Below are positions 17,077-26,014 of a stretch of 64,000 nucleotides of DNA, piece by piece. Under the pieces are notes generated by a model. That model was not told the origin of the DNA and made no database searches. It was given only the letters and a program-made list of their open reading frames with translations. Each line of letters begins with the position of its first letter. The stretch's first letter is position 1. Made by a program: the position numbers and the translations under genes. This DNA comes from Pedobacter glucosidilyticus (GTDB taxonomy: Bacteria > Bacteroidota > Bacteroidia > Sphingobacteriales > Sphingobacteriaceae), in assembly GCF_002483235.1 (NCBI RefSeq), contig NZ_DLHN01000034.1, positions 17,084 to 81,083 of the forward strand, written 5' to 3'.

Positions 17077-19524
17077 TTGAAATTGCTTCAGTATTTACGT
17101 TTTTTGCTTATCATCTCTTTTAACTGCTTGAGTTTAGAGCTGTTATCACAAAATTTGCCTGTAAATTATACAGGTATTATTAAAGGAAGAGTTTTAGATG
17201 TTAAAACCAACCAACCTATACCTTTTGTAGCTCTAAGTTTAACCGACAGTGTTTCTCCACCAAAATCATTACAAAATGATTTAGAGGGTAATTTTATCAT
17301 CAATAATTTAAAACCCGGCAGCTATACTTTAAAAATATCTTATGTTGGCTATCAAAATAAAGCCATTACCCAAATAGCTATTAATGATACACGTTTTGAG
17401 ATTGATTTAGGAGATATTTTGCTTAATGCAGATGATAAACTGTTAAATGAAGTAGTTGTAACTTACCAAAAACCTGTGGTAGAAATGCAGGATGATAAAT
17501 TGGTTTATAATATATCTGAAACTATTGCTGCCGAAGGAAGTGTTGCCGCCGATGTCTTGAGAAATGTACCAATGGTTAGTGTAGATATAGATGGTAAAGC
17601 AACCATCGCAGGCAGACGAAATACAAGAATTTTTATTGATGGTAAACCTTCAGATTATTCTGCTAATAGCATTGGCGAATTATTAAGTATACTTCCTTCT
17701 GATGCACTAGAAAGTATTGAGGTTATAACAGACCCATCTTCTAAATTTGATGCAGATGGAGATGGTATCATCAATATTGTGATGAAAAAAGGAAGAAAAG
17801 TAGGTTTATCAGGAACATTATCTTCTAGGGTAGGAACTCTGGGTAACTATAATACAGGTGCTTTTTTATCCTCAAAGAGCAAGAAGTTCTCCTTTAACGC
17901 TAATGCCGGCTACTCTCATGCTTTAAGGCTTTCAGATGCCAATTCTAACAGAACCAATAATGTATTTGATAATACAGGCGCTATTGATACAACTTTTTTT
18001 AACGACCAAACCAACAATGCAGAGCGCACTACTGATGGTGTAGATAGTAGGGTAGCCATAACTTATCAACCAGACTCTGTACAAGTATTAAAGGCAACCA
18101 TAAGGGGAAGTTATAATAATGGCTTTAGTGAAAATTTTTCTGATAATTTATCCCTTACTGAAGAAAGAGTTGGAAGAAACTTATTGAGACAAAATAACGC
18201 CACAGGCAATAATAGCTATGATTTTGTGATGGATGCCGATTATACCTTGAAAGGGAAAAATAAACAAAATTATACTTTGGGAATAAATTATAATAGAAAT
18301 AACTATGAAGATTTAAGAGACTTCTCTAGATTTTCTTACAACCCAGATGGCACTTTAAGAAACCCAGAACCAACCCTACAACAAAATAGTAATAGCAATA
18401 TAGGTTCTAATTTAGAGCTTAATTTTGATTATGATAAAACCTTTACATTTTTAAATACACGCTTAGAAACAGGCTTTAAGATAAATCTAAACAATGCAGA
18501 CGAAAATCAGCTTGCTCAACGCTTTGATTATGATGTTGATGATTATGTGGTAAATGATGCTTTAACAAATACCTTTTTGTTTAAGCAGAATGTTTATGCT
18601 AGCTATGTAACAGCAAGATTTAGGATAAAAAAGTGGAGTATTAGAGCGGGAACAAGAGCTGAGCTTACTGACATTAGTTTTATCCAAGAAAACATGCCTA
18701 ATGCAGATTTTAAACCTTATATGAGTTTTTTTCCGAGTTTAGCCGTTACCCGTAGTTTTTCTAAAACCATGCGTGGTAGTTTAAATTATAGCAGAAGAAT
18801 TACCAGACCCAGAGCCTTTGCGCTAAACCCATTGATTGATAATTCTGACTCTTTAAATATTCGTTTTGGTAATATTAATTTACGACCATCTTTTACAGAC
18901 CAGTATGAGGCAAAAATTACATTTTTTGGTAAAGGGTGGTCGGTTTCGCCACGTATTAGTTATGCAGTTTCCAGCAAAATTATTGAACGTATAAGAACAC
19001 CTATAGCAGGTACAAACGGTACAGAAACTACTTATTTAAACTTAGGTAATAGTAGTGCTATCAATTTTAACACTTTTGCAAATTACCAAATAGATAAAAC
19101 CAAAAGCATGAATGCAGGTTTTACCGTAAGTAGGGTAAGTTATGAGTCTGCTGTAAATTCGCGTTTAAACCGTACAGGCATAGGGGTAAGAGCTAATGCG
19201 GGGATGAGCTATAGCTTTGATAAAGCTACTGCAATGGAGGCTAATCTAAATTACATTAGAAACGTTTCTGCACAAGGTATTGTAAATGGCTATCTAGAAA
19301 GTCAGTTTGGTTTTAAACGTAACTTTTTAAAGAATAGAATGAGTGCTCGTGTAACTATGGTAGACCCTTTTAGCGAACGAAATTTCAGTTCTATCACACA
19401 AGGTGAAACCTTTTTTCAGCAAAGTTTCTCGCTTCAAAGAACCCGTAATTTTATGGCAGCTTTAAGCTATCGTTTTACAAAAATAAACAATGGCAATGCC
19501 AATATGCCTAAAAATAAAAATTAG
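17077..19524 (+). CDS. TonB-receptor-like outer-membrane barrel protein (OMP_b-brl_3 family), paralogue 2
   Basis: An 815-residue paralogue of the preceding gene, 53 bases downstream, with the same order: signal peptide (ending LLSQ), CarboxypepD_reg-like domain (about 35-115), plug-like domain with VPMVSVDIDGKATI and TRIFIDGKPSDY, then the barrel. The start is TTG at 17077; no in-frame ATG precedes the signal peptide. As in its neighbour, a polar tail (INNGNANMPKNKN) follows the last strand ALSYRFTK. The two genes may be cotranscribed, though ATTTTTG before the second could be a weak promoter. Its ligand is unknown. Confidence 0.85.
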   Translation: MKLLQYLRFLLIISFNCLSLELLSQNLPVNYTGIIKGRVLDVKTNQPIPFVALSLTDSVSPPKSLQNDLEGNFIINNLKPGSYTLKISYVGYQNKAITQIAINDTRFEIDLGDILLNADDKLLNEVVVTYQKPVVEMQDDKLVYNISETIAAEGSVAADVLRNVPMVSVDIDGKATIAGRRNTRIFIDGKPSDYSANSIGELLSILPSDALESIEVITDPSSKFDADGDGIINIVMKKGRKVGLSGTLSSRVGTLGNYNTGAFLSSKSKKFSFNANAGYSHALRLSDANSNRTNNVFDNTGAIDTTFFNDQTNNAERTTDGVDSRVAITYQPDSVQVLKATIRGSYNNGFSENFSDNLSLTEERVGRNLLRQNNATGNNSYDFVMDADYTLKGKNKQNYTLGINYNRNNYEDLRDFSRFSYNPDGTLRNPEPTLQQNSNSNIGSNLELNFDYDKTFTFLNTRLETGFKINLNNADENQLAQRFDYDVDDYVVNDALTNTFLFKQNVYASYVTARFRIKKWSIRAGTRAELTDISFIQENMPNADFKPYMSFFPSLAVTRSFSKTMRGSLNYSRRITRPRAFALNPLIDNSDSLNIRFGNINLRPSFTDQYEAKITFFGKGWSVSPRISYAVSSKIIERIRTPIAGTNGTETTYLNLGNSSAINFNTFANYQIDKTKSMNAGFTVSRVSYESAVNSRLNRTGIGVRANAGMSYSFDKATAMEANLNYIRNVSAQGIVNGYLESQFGFKRNFLKNRMSARVTMVDPFSERNFSSITQGETFFQQSFSLQRTRNFMAALSYRFTKINNGNANMPKNKN

Positions 19525-19600
19525 TCGGTTGAAAAATTATGGGGGCTAGGGTATTCTCTAAAATCTTAATTTGCTCGATTTTATTAAAATGAGAATTATA

Positions 19601-19638
19601 ATATAAGCTTCTCTAATTTAAATTAAAGAAGCTTATAT
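19601..19638. terminator. Bidirectional terminator between barrel and aldo/keto reductase genes
   Basis: Perfect 12-bp inverted repeat ATATAAGCTTCT/AGAAGCTTATAT (arms 19601-19612 and 19627-19638) between two convergent genes. Confidence 0.7.
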
Positions 19639-19644
19639 GAAGTA

Positions 19645-20529
19645 CTATTTTGATGCTGCATAAAGCTCATGCCAATCTTGATTATCTAAATCTATACTAA
19701 AGGCATTTACAATATTTCTTATTCTTTGTTCATTTCGCGTTCCTATTAAAGGTAAGGCACCCAGTTTTATTAACCAAGCTACCGCCATAGATTCTATATC
19801 AACATGGTATTTATTAGAAATTTCTTGTAGTTTCTCTCTTACATTTACTGCTAAAATATCAGTACCGGTTGCTATTCTGCCATCAGCCAAAGGCGCTGAT
19901 GCTAAAGGGCGCATGTACCTTTGTTTAATATAATCTATTTGTCCACTGTCTAAAGCTGTAGTATTTAATAAATTTAGTTCTATATGGTTGGTAACAATGG
20001 GTGTATTTAAATAAGAAGCTAATAGCTGGTGTTGAAATACAGAAAAATTAGTAATACCAATATTTTTAACCTTGCCAGAGAGCTTCAATTTTAATAAAGT
20101 GCTAGCCGTTTCTTCTAAATTGCTAATAGGGTCTAAGTGGTCTAAAAGAAAAATATCAATATAATCGGTATTTAATTTCTTTAGAGATTGATCAACAGAT
20201 TGTATAATATGCTTACCAGAAGTATCAAAATGCTTAATTCTTATATCGGGTTGGCTTGCATGAGGTAATCTAATGCCACACTTGGTAAATAACACTATAT
20301 CTTCTCTTTTGAAAGATTTTTTACGCATCACTTCACCAAATAATGCTTCGCATTGGTAATTTCCGTAAACATCTGCATGGTCAAAAGAGTTAATTCCGAG
20401 TTCTAAACACAGGTTTACTATTCTTTCCATATTAGCAGTGGTATTTTCTGCTTCGTTATTCCATCTGTAGAAACCATAGATAGCAGGTGAAACCTTTGGT
20501 CCTGCATCACTTAAATATACTTTTTCCAT
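19645..20529 (-). CDS. Aldo/keto reductase
   Basis: A 294-residue NADPH-dependent oxidoreductase with the TIM-barrel AKR fold. The catalytic tetrad is complete: Asp50 (NSFDHADVYG), Tyr55, Lys83 (FTKCG) and His131 (LLDHLDP). The coenzyme-binding end GTRNEQRIRNIV (about 257-268) is also seen. It is closest in pattern to the YdhF-type group, which reduces small aldehydes or ketones; the substrate is unknown. The gene is monocistronic, converging on the barrel gene over a shared terminator, and divergent from the TVP38-type gene. Confidence 0.92.
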   Translation of the reverse strand: MEKVYLSDAGPKVSPAIYGFYRWNNEAENTTANMERIVNLCLELGINSFDHADVYGNYQCEALFGEVMRKKSFKREDIVLFTKCGIRLPHASQPDIRIKHFDTSGKHIIQSVDQSLKKLNTDYIDIFLLDHLDPISNLEETASTLLKLKLSGKVKNIGITNFSVFQHQLLASYLNTPIVTNHIELNLLNTTALDSGQIDYIKQRYMRPLASAPLADGRIATGTDILAVNVREKLQEISNKYHVDIESMAVAWLIKLGALPLIGTRNEQRIRNIVNAFSIDLDNQDWHELYAASK

Positions 20530-20644
20530 GTTTAAGAATTAAAATACAATTATCGCATTTAAAAACCTGAAATGAAATAAATCTGGCTTTATTTTAGTAG
20601 AGTAAGATAAAGAAAACATCCATTGCTTTTAACTTTTAAATAAG

Positions 20645-21340
20645 ATGAAAGAAAAAGAACAAAAAACCTCCTTTATTCCGCTTATAATTTCTGGTGTTGT
20701 AATAGCTGTAATTCTTTTGTGTTATTTCCTTATTCCAGAAGTTAGAAATTTCATGAAAGAAGCATATACGATACTTACCAGTGATGATACTGCTCGTATA
20801 AGAAATTGGGTATCAACCTTTGGTTTATGGGGCCCTATAGTTTTAATTTTAGCTATGGTTATACAACTGTTTTTGATGGTTATACCAAGCATAATTATTA
20901 TGGTAATAGCTGTTTTAGCTTATGGTCCTTGGCTAGGGTCTTTAATTACACTAGCTGGAATCATTAGTGCGGCTTCTATTGGCTATATCGTTGGAGATTA
21001 TTTAGGAGATGTTGGCGTAGAAAAACTAATAGGAGAAAAAGCACTTCAGAAAATAGAAACCTTTTTTAAGGCTTATGGCTTATGGACAATAATTGTGTTC
21101 AGAGCTTCACCTTTTTTATCTAATGATGCTATCAGTTTTGTTGGTGGTTTTGTAGAAATGACATATAAGCGTTTTATTATAGCAACCATTTTAGGTAGTA
21201 CACCTTTACTAATTTTAGTGGCTGTTTTTGGTCAATCTATAGATCAACTAAAACCAGGATTAATCATAGCCTCTGTTATCAGTGTAATAGGACTAATAAT
21301 TTATATTTACATGGATAAGAAGAAAATAAAAAGAAAATAG
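20645..21340 (+). CDS. TVP38/TMEM64 family membrane protein
   Basis: A 231-residue polytopic membrane protein of the SNARE-associated/DedA-related TVP38 family. There are hydrophobic segments near 13-30, 58-95, 100-120, 135-155, 175-198 and 203-222. The conserved core FRASPFLSNDAISFVGGF (about 157-174) corresponds to the family's re-entrant loop motif. Related DedA and TVP38 proteins have been implicated in flipping lipids such as undecaprenyl phosphate or phosphatidylethanolamine, so its place just upstream of an undecaprenyl-phosphate sugar transferase is suggestive, but that link is inference. Confidence 0.85.
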   Translation: MKEKEQKTSFIPLIISGVVIAVILLCYFLIPEVRNFMKEAYTILTSDDTARIRNWVSTFGLWGPIVLILAMVIQLFLMVIPSIIIMVIAVLAYGPWLGSLITLAGIISAASIGYIVGDYLGDVGVEKLIGEKALQKIETFFKAYGLWTIIVFRASPFLSNDAISFVGGFVEMTYKRFIIATILGSTPLLILVAVFGQSIDQLKPGLIIASVISVIGLIIYIYMDKKKIKRK

Positions 21341-21393
21341 TATAGAAATTTAGATTTATGTACAAATTTAAAGCTACTAAATGTTAATATTAG

Positions 21394-21401
21394 CATCTTT
21401 G
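21394..21401 (+). promoter_or_regulatory. Near-match -7 element before the WecA-like gene
   Basis: CATCTTTG in TAGCATCTTTG, one base off TAnnTTTG; only 5 bases (CAAAT) separate it from the ATG at 21407, so any transcript would be nearly leaderless. Confidence 0.4.
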
Positions 21402-21406
21402 CAAAT

Positions 21407-22396
21407 ATGTTAGCTTTTTCCATATTCATCATCTCCCTGTTTTTTATAGAGTTGCTTTATTTTAAAATTGCAAATCATTACAATATTATAGATAAACCAA
21501 ATCAACGAAGCTCTCATCAGTACATCACGTTAAGAGGCGGAGGAATTATTTTTCCTGTAGCTATTATAACTGCTGTTTTTATATATCAACCCTCTTACTG
21601 GTATTTAGCTCTAGCAGTCTTTGCTATTGCTTTAATTAGTTTTTTAGATGATATTATAACCTTGAATAATAAAGTAAGATTAGGAGTACACTTTTTAGCT
21701 GTATTGCTGGTTATTTATCAAGCTACTTTAAATCAGCCAATTAATTATGCTCATATCAGTTACCCTTCCTATCTTATTTTTGCCATCATAGCATTTATTA
21801 TGGTTATTGGTACCATTAATGCATACAACTTTATGGATGGTATAAATGGTATAACTGTTTTATATTCTATAGTACTTATAGCTAGTTTTTATTTGATACA
21901 GGAGTTAAAGATTGTTGACATCATCCATCCAAAAATTTTAACAGCAACGTTGGCTGCGTTAATAGTATTTGGTTATTTTAATTTGAGGAAAAAAGCAAAG
22001 GCCTTTGCCGGCGATGTAGGAAGTATAAGTATTGCCTTGTTTATTTGTTTCTTTATTATTCAATTGATTATGACTACAGGTAATTTCCAATGGATTTTAC
22101 TTCTTGGTATTTACGGGTTAGATGCTGTTGCTACTATTTTTTGCCGAATGATAAGAAAAGAAAACATTTTCGAAGCGCATCGTTCTCATTTTTATCAGTA
22201 TTTAGCTAATGAGAAAAAAATAAATCATATAGTAGTTGCTGGCATATATGGTAGCTTACAAATGATGTTAAATTTAGTAATCATTTATACCAGCTTAAGT
22301 ACGGTGTTGTTCATGTTTTTTGCAATTGTAATGATGTACATCATGCTAAGATTGAATTTTGAAGGTAGAAATCGCCTTTTTATAAATTATCAGTGA
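21407..22396 (+). CDS. WecA/MraY-family undecaprenyl-phosphate sugar-1-phosphate transferase
   Basis: A 329-residue membrane enzyme of the glycosyltransferase-4 (PNPT) family, which transfers a sugar phosphate, commonly GlcNAc-1-P, to undecaprenyl phosphate to start polysaccharide or O-antigen units. About ten hydrophobic segments are present. The Mg-binding aspartates are in SFLDD (Asp81, Asp82), the core NAYNFMDGINGI spans 138-149, and a late cytoplasmic HRSHFYQ (about 257-263) is the family's histidine motif. RGGG (43-46) is another family mark. It opens the polysaccharide block and sits 66 bases before the 4,6-dehydratase. Confidence 0.9.
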   Translation: MLAFSIFIISLFFIELLYFKIANHYNIIDKPNQRSSHQYITLRGGGIIFPVAIITAVFIYQPSYWYLALAVFAIALISFLDDIITLNNKVRLGVHFLAVLLVIYQATLNQPINYAHISYPSYLIFAIIAFIMVIGTINAYNFMDGINGITVLYSIVLIASFYLIQELKIVDIIHPKILTATLAALIVFGYFNLRKKAKAFAGDVGSISIALFICFFIIQLIMTTGNFQWILLLGIYGLDAVATIFCRMIRKENIFEAHRSHFYQYLANEKKINHIVVAGIYGSLQMMLNLVIIYTSLSTVLFMFFAIVMMYIMLRLNFEGRNRLFINYQ

Positions 22397-22431
22397 GAAA
22401 ATTTATTTTATCACTAAAGAAAAACAAATAG

Positions 22432-22439
22432 TATATTTG
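22432..22439 (+). promoter_or_regulatory. -7 promoter element before the 4,6-dehydratase gene
   Basis: TATATTTG, an exact TAnnTTTG match, 22 bases before the ATG. No clear TTG is seen at -33. Confidence 0.45.
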
Positions 22440-22461
22440 ACTTTTTAAATAGAAATTAAAT

Positions 22462-24402
22462 ATGTTTAAAAAAATAAATATTGTACCACGTTGGTTGATA
22501 TTTTGTATTGACCTTTTTTTCTGTGGTTTTGCCCTAATTTTAGCCTATTTATTAAAATTTAATTTTGAAGCTTCACAAATTGACCTTTCTGAGTTAAGTA
22601 GAAATATTCTAATATTTTTAGGAATTAATTGTGTCGTATTTTTTAATGTTAAAACTTATGCTGGTATAGTTAGATATACCAGTGCTCAAGATTCGTTTAG
22701 AATATTATTTAGTATTGCAACCAGTAACTCATTTTTTATCATCTGTAACCTTTTTCTGCAATCTTTTGATAAACCAGCCATTATATCAAACGTAATTATA
22801 GTTATTACAGGGTTATGTAGCTTCGTATTATTGATTACTTATAGGGTATTGGTAAAATACTTTTTCTTGTATATCAAGAATATGCGCTTAGATAAAAGAA
22901 GAGTCATTATTTATGGTGCTGGTGAAACAGGTGTTGCTACTAAAAGAACCTTAGACACAGATCCAGCAGTAAATATGAGTGTTATTGCTTTTGTTGATGA
23001 TGACCCTAGAAAAAGAGGTAAAGTGGTTGATAATGTTAAAATCTATCATGCAGACGAACTAGAGCGTATTATTGAAGCAGAAAAGATTGATGATTTAATA
23101 CTTTCTACCCATAGAATTACATCGGATAAAAAGAATAAAATTGTAGACTTATGTTTAGATCATAATGTAAAAGTATTAAATGTACCTCCTACTAGAGAAT
23201 GGGTTAAAGGCACAATTAAGGTAAATCAAATAAAAAATGTAAAGATTGAGGATTTGCTAGAAAGAGCACCTATTGTTATTGAAGAAGATATCCTAAACTC
23301 ACAACTTCAAGGTAAAAGAATATTAGTAACAGGGGCAGCAGGTTCTATAGGTAGTGAGATTGTAAGACAATTAGCAAAATTTAAACCCCAGCTTATTATT
23401 TTAAATGATATTGCCGAAACAGCTTTGCATGATTTGCAATTAGAATTACAAGATAATAATATGTGCAATAATTTTATTGCCTATATAGGAGATGTAAGAA
23501 ATAAGCAACGTATGGAAAATTTATTTGAGACTTTTAAGCCTCATTATGTATACCATGCGGCAGCTTATAAACACGTACCCATGATGGAGGATAATCCAGC
23601 AGAAGCCATTTGTACCAATGTTGGCGGAACAAAAAATCTTGCTGATTTAGCCGTAAAATATGACGTTGTAAAGTTTGTAATGGTTTCTACCGATAAGGCT
23701 GTTAACCCAACCAATGTTATGGGAGCCTCTAAACGTATAGCAGAAATATATGTGCAGTCTTTTTATACAGCCTTAAATTATGGTGCAACTATTTTTGAGA
23801 ACGGACACAGCTATTTAAACAATAAGAAATCTCAAACCAAGTTTATAACTACTAGGTTTGGAAATGTGCTAGGCTCAAACGGGTCTGTAATCCCTAGATT
23901 TAGAGCACAAATACAAAAAGGAGGTCCGGTTACCGTAACACATCCAGATATTACTCGTTATTTCATGACCATACCAGAAGCTTGTCGTTTAGTTTTAGAA
24001 GCAGGTTCTATGGGAAACGGAGGCGAGATTTATATCTTTGATATGGGTAAATCTGTTAAAATTGTAGAACTCGCAAAAAAAATGATAAAACTATCAGGTT
24101 TAGTACCAAACCAAGATATTCATATAGAATTTACAGGTTTAAGACCCGGAGAAAAACTTTACGAAGAACTTTTAAATGATTTAGAAAACACTATTCCAAC
24201 GCATCACGAAAAAATTATGATTGCAAAGGTTATTCCACGTGAGTTTGAAAAAGTAAGTAATGATATTCATGAACTTATAGAAATAGCTTGCAATTATCAA
24301 GATAAAGAAGTGGTAAGAAAAATGAAAATGATTGTTCCTGAGTTTAAAAGCAATAATTCTATATTTGAGGAACTTGATCAAAAGTCGGCCATTCATGTAT
24401 AA
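22462..24402 (+). CDS. Membrane-bound UDP-sugar 4,6-dehydratase (WbpM/CapD/PglF type)
   Basis: A 646-residue nucleotide-sugar 4,6-dehydratase, likely acting on UDP-GlcNAc to give the 4-keto-6-deoxy intermediate for amino- and deoxysugars in surface glycans. Four N-terminal membrane segments (about 10-115) are followed by a first Rossmann-like region (YGAGETG, about 150-156) and the catalytic Rossmann domain (GAAGSIGSE from 291). The pair that replaces the usual YxxxK is MGASK (Met420 to Lys424), typical of the long membrane-bound forms, with STDKAVNPTN just before. The reading frame overlaps the next gene's start by 8 bases, so the two are translationally coupled. Confidence 0.92.
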   Translation: MFKKINIVPRWLIFCIDLFFCGFALILAYLLKFNFEASQIDLSELSRNILIFLGINCVVFFNVKTYAGIVRYTSAQDSFRILFSIATSNSFFIICNLFLQSFDKPAIISNVIIVITGLCSFVLLITYRVLVKYFFLYIKNMRLDKRRVIIYGAGETGVATKRTLDTDPAVNMSVIAFVDDDPRKRGKVVDNVKIYHADELERIIEAEKIDDLILSTHRITSDKKNKIVDLCLDHNVKVLNVPPTREWVKGTIKVNQIKNVKIEDLLERAPIVIEEDILNSQLQGKRILVTGAAGSIGSEIVRQLAKFKPQLIILNDIAETALHDLQLELQDNNMCNNFIAYIGDVRNKQRMENLFETFKPHYVYHAAAYKHVPMMEDNPAEAICTNVGGTKNLADLAVKYDVVKFVMVSTDKAVNPTNVMGASKRIAEIYVQSFYTALNYGATIFENGHSYLNNKKSQTKFITTRFGNVLGSNGSVIPRFRAQIQKGGPVTVTHPDITRYFMTIPEACRLVLEAGSMGNGGEIYIFDMGKSVKIVELAKKMIKLSGLVPNQDIHIEFTGLRPGEKLYEELLNDLENTIPTHHEKIMIAKVIPREFEKVSNDIHELIEIACNYQDKEVVRKMKMIVPEFKSNNSIFEELDQKSAIHV

Positions 24403-26014
24403 AGCAGCTTTAAAATTTATTGTTTTATTTGTATTAGGATGTCTCCTTACATATACTACAAAGGCACAAACTCCAAATTGTTATCAGCCCTTTTCTCATC
24501 ACTTTTATCAAAAATTTGATGATAAAATTTATAATCAAAAAACAAAGTTTCACAGCTCAATTAAACCATATTTTATGGATGATTCTATACTTAAAGCTAG
24601 TGTAGATTCATTCTTCAATATGAATGTTGATACAAATAAAAGAAGTTGGGTTCATAGAAAGTTATTTCAAGAGCATAACATAGAAGTAAAGAATAAAGAT
24701 TTTACCGTTTTTGCAGATTTTCTACCTGATCTCAACTTAGGTTATGATGAAGTAAGGGGTCAAAGAACTTGGTTAAATACTAGGGGCTATCAATTAGGGG
24801 GAACAATAGGAGATAAGTTTTTCTTTTACACAAGTGGATTCGAGAATCAAGCCCAATTCCCTAATTATATTACAGAATTTGTAAATAAAAACGGAATTAT
24901 CCCAGGAGAGGTAAATGATAAATTCGGACCAAGCAAATCTATAAAAGACTGGGCTTATGCTACAGCTATTCTTTCTTACACGCCAATTAAGTATTTGAAT
25001 GTTACTTTAGGGCAAGATAAAAACTTTATTGGTGATGGTTATCGTTCCATGTTATTATCTGATGTAGCAGCTAACTACCCCTTTTTGAAGTTAACAGCAA
25101 ATTTAGGTAATGTAAAATATATGGCCTTATGGGCTCAATTTCAGGATTTAAGATCACCACAATTTTCTTATGATAATGGATTTAGAAAGAAATGGGGTGT
25201 ATTTCATTATTTAGATTGGAATGTTACAGACAAGTTGAGCGTAGGTATATTTGATGCGATTATTTGGCAAGATGCAGATAGTACAGGTAAAAGAGGATTT
25301 GATTTTAGTTATGTTAATCCGCTAATCTTTTTACGTCCTGTTGAAGGGCAAAATGGTTCTCCCGATAATGCCTTAGTAGGCTTAAATCTTAAGTATGAAT
25401 TATTGAAGAATTTAACCGTTTATGGACAGTTTTTAGCTGATGAATTCACTGCAAAGGAAGTTTTTGCGGGTAACGGTTATTGGGCTAACAAATTTGCATA
25501 TCAAATTGGTGTTAGAGGCTTTGATATGTTTCGCATTAAGCGGTTAAATTATTTATTTGAATTTAATACTGCCAGACCTTTCACTTACACCCAAAGAAGT
25601 TCTCTTTTAAATTTTGGTCATTATAATCAACCTTTAGCCCATTTGTATGGGGCTAATTTCCGAGAAGCTGTAGGGATTTTAAATTATAGCTTAGGTAAGT
25701 TTGATTTTTCTAGTAAAGTAAATCTAGCCCAATATGGATTAGATCCTACAGTTAATGATAATTTTGGTAAGGATATTTACAAACCTTATGGTACAAGAAA
25801 CTCAGATTATAATAACGTAACCACTCAAGGACTTAAAACTTCTTTATTAGTAGCAACAGGAAAGATATCTTATTTAATAAACCCGAAATATAATTTACGA
25901 TTAGAGCTAGGAGGGCTAATAAGATCTGAATCGAATTCTAGTGATGAGCATAACACTAGTTTGATATCTTTTGGCTTGAGAAGCTCATTTAGGAATTTTT
26001 ATGATGATTTCTAG
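24395..26014 (+). CDS. RemB/Wzi-like outer-membrane barrel protein
   Basis: A 539-residue protein with a signal peptide (ending TKAQ, about residue 24) and a beta-barrel-type body. I use ATG 24395 (MYKAAL) because the signal peptide starts there; the longer frame from 24332 lies inside the previous gene. The segment LGQDKNFIGDGYRSMLLSD (about 207-225) and the following repeats resemble the gliding motility protein RemB and the capsule-assembly protein Wzi. Wzi-type proteins help anchor capsule at the outer membrane. Overlap with the sugar dehydratase upstream (8 bases) and the glycosyltransferase downstream (14 bases) ties it to glycan assembly. RemB/Wzi assignment is from pattern memory. Confidence 0.75.
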   Translation: MYKAALKFIVLFVLGCLLTYTTKAQTPNCYQPFSHHFYQKFDDKIYNQKTKFHSSIKPYFMDDSILKASVDSFFNMNVDTNKRSWVHRKLFQEHNIEVKNKDFTVFADFLPDLNLGYDEVRGQRTWLNTRGYQLGGTIGDKFFFYTSGFENQAQFPNYITEFVNKNGIIPGEVNDKFGPSKSIKDWAYATAILSYTPIKYLNVTLGQDKNFIGDGYRSMLLSDVAANYPFLKLTANLGNVKYMALWAQFQDLRSPQFSYDNGFRKKWGVFHYLDWNVTDKLSVGIFDAIIWQDADSTGKRGFDFSYVNPLIFLRPVEGQNGSPDNALVGLNLKYELLKNLTVYGQFLADEFTAKEVFAGNGYWANKFAYQIGVRGFDMFRIKRLNYLFEFNTARPFTYTQRSSLLNFGHYNQPLAHLYGANFREAVGILNYSLGKFDFSSKVNLAQYGLDPTVNDNFGKDIYKPYGTRNSDYNNVTTQGLKTSLLVATGKISYLINPKYNLRLELGGLIRSESNSSDEHNTSLISFGLRSSFRNFYDDF

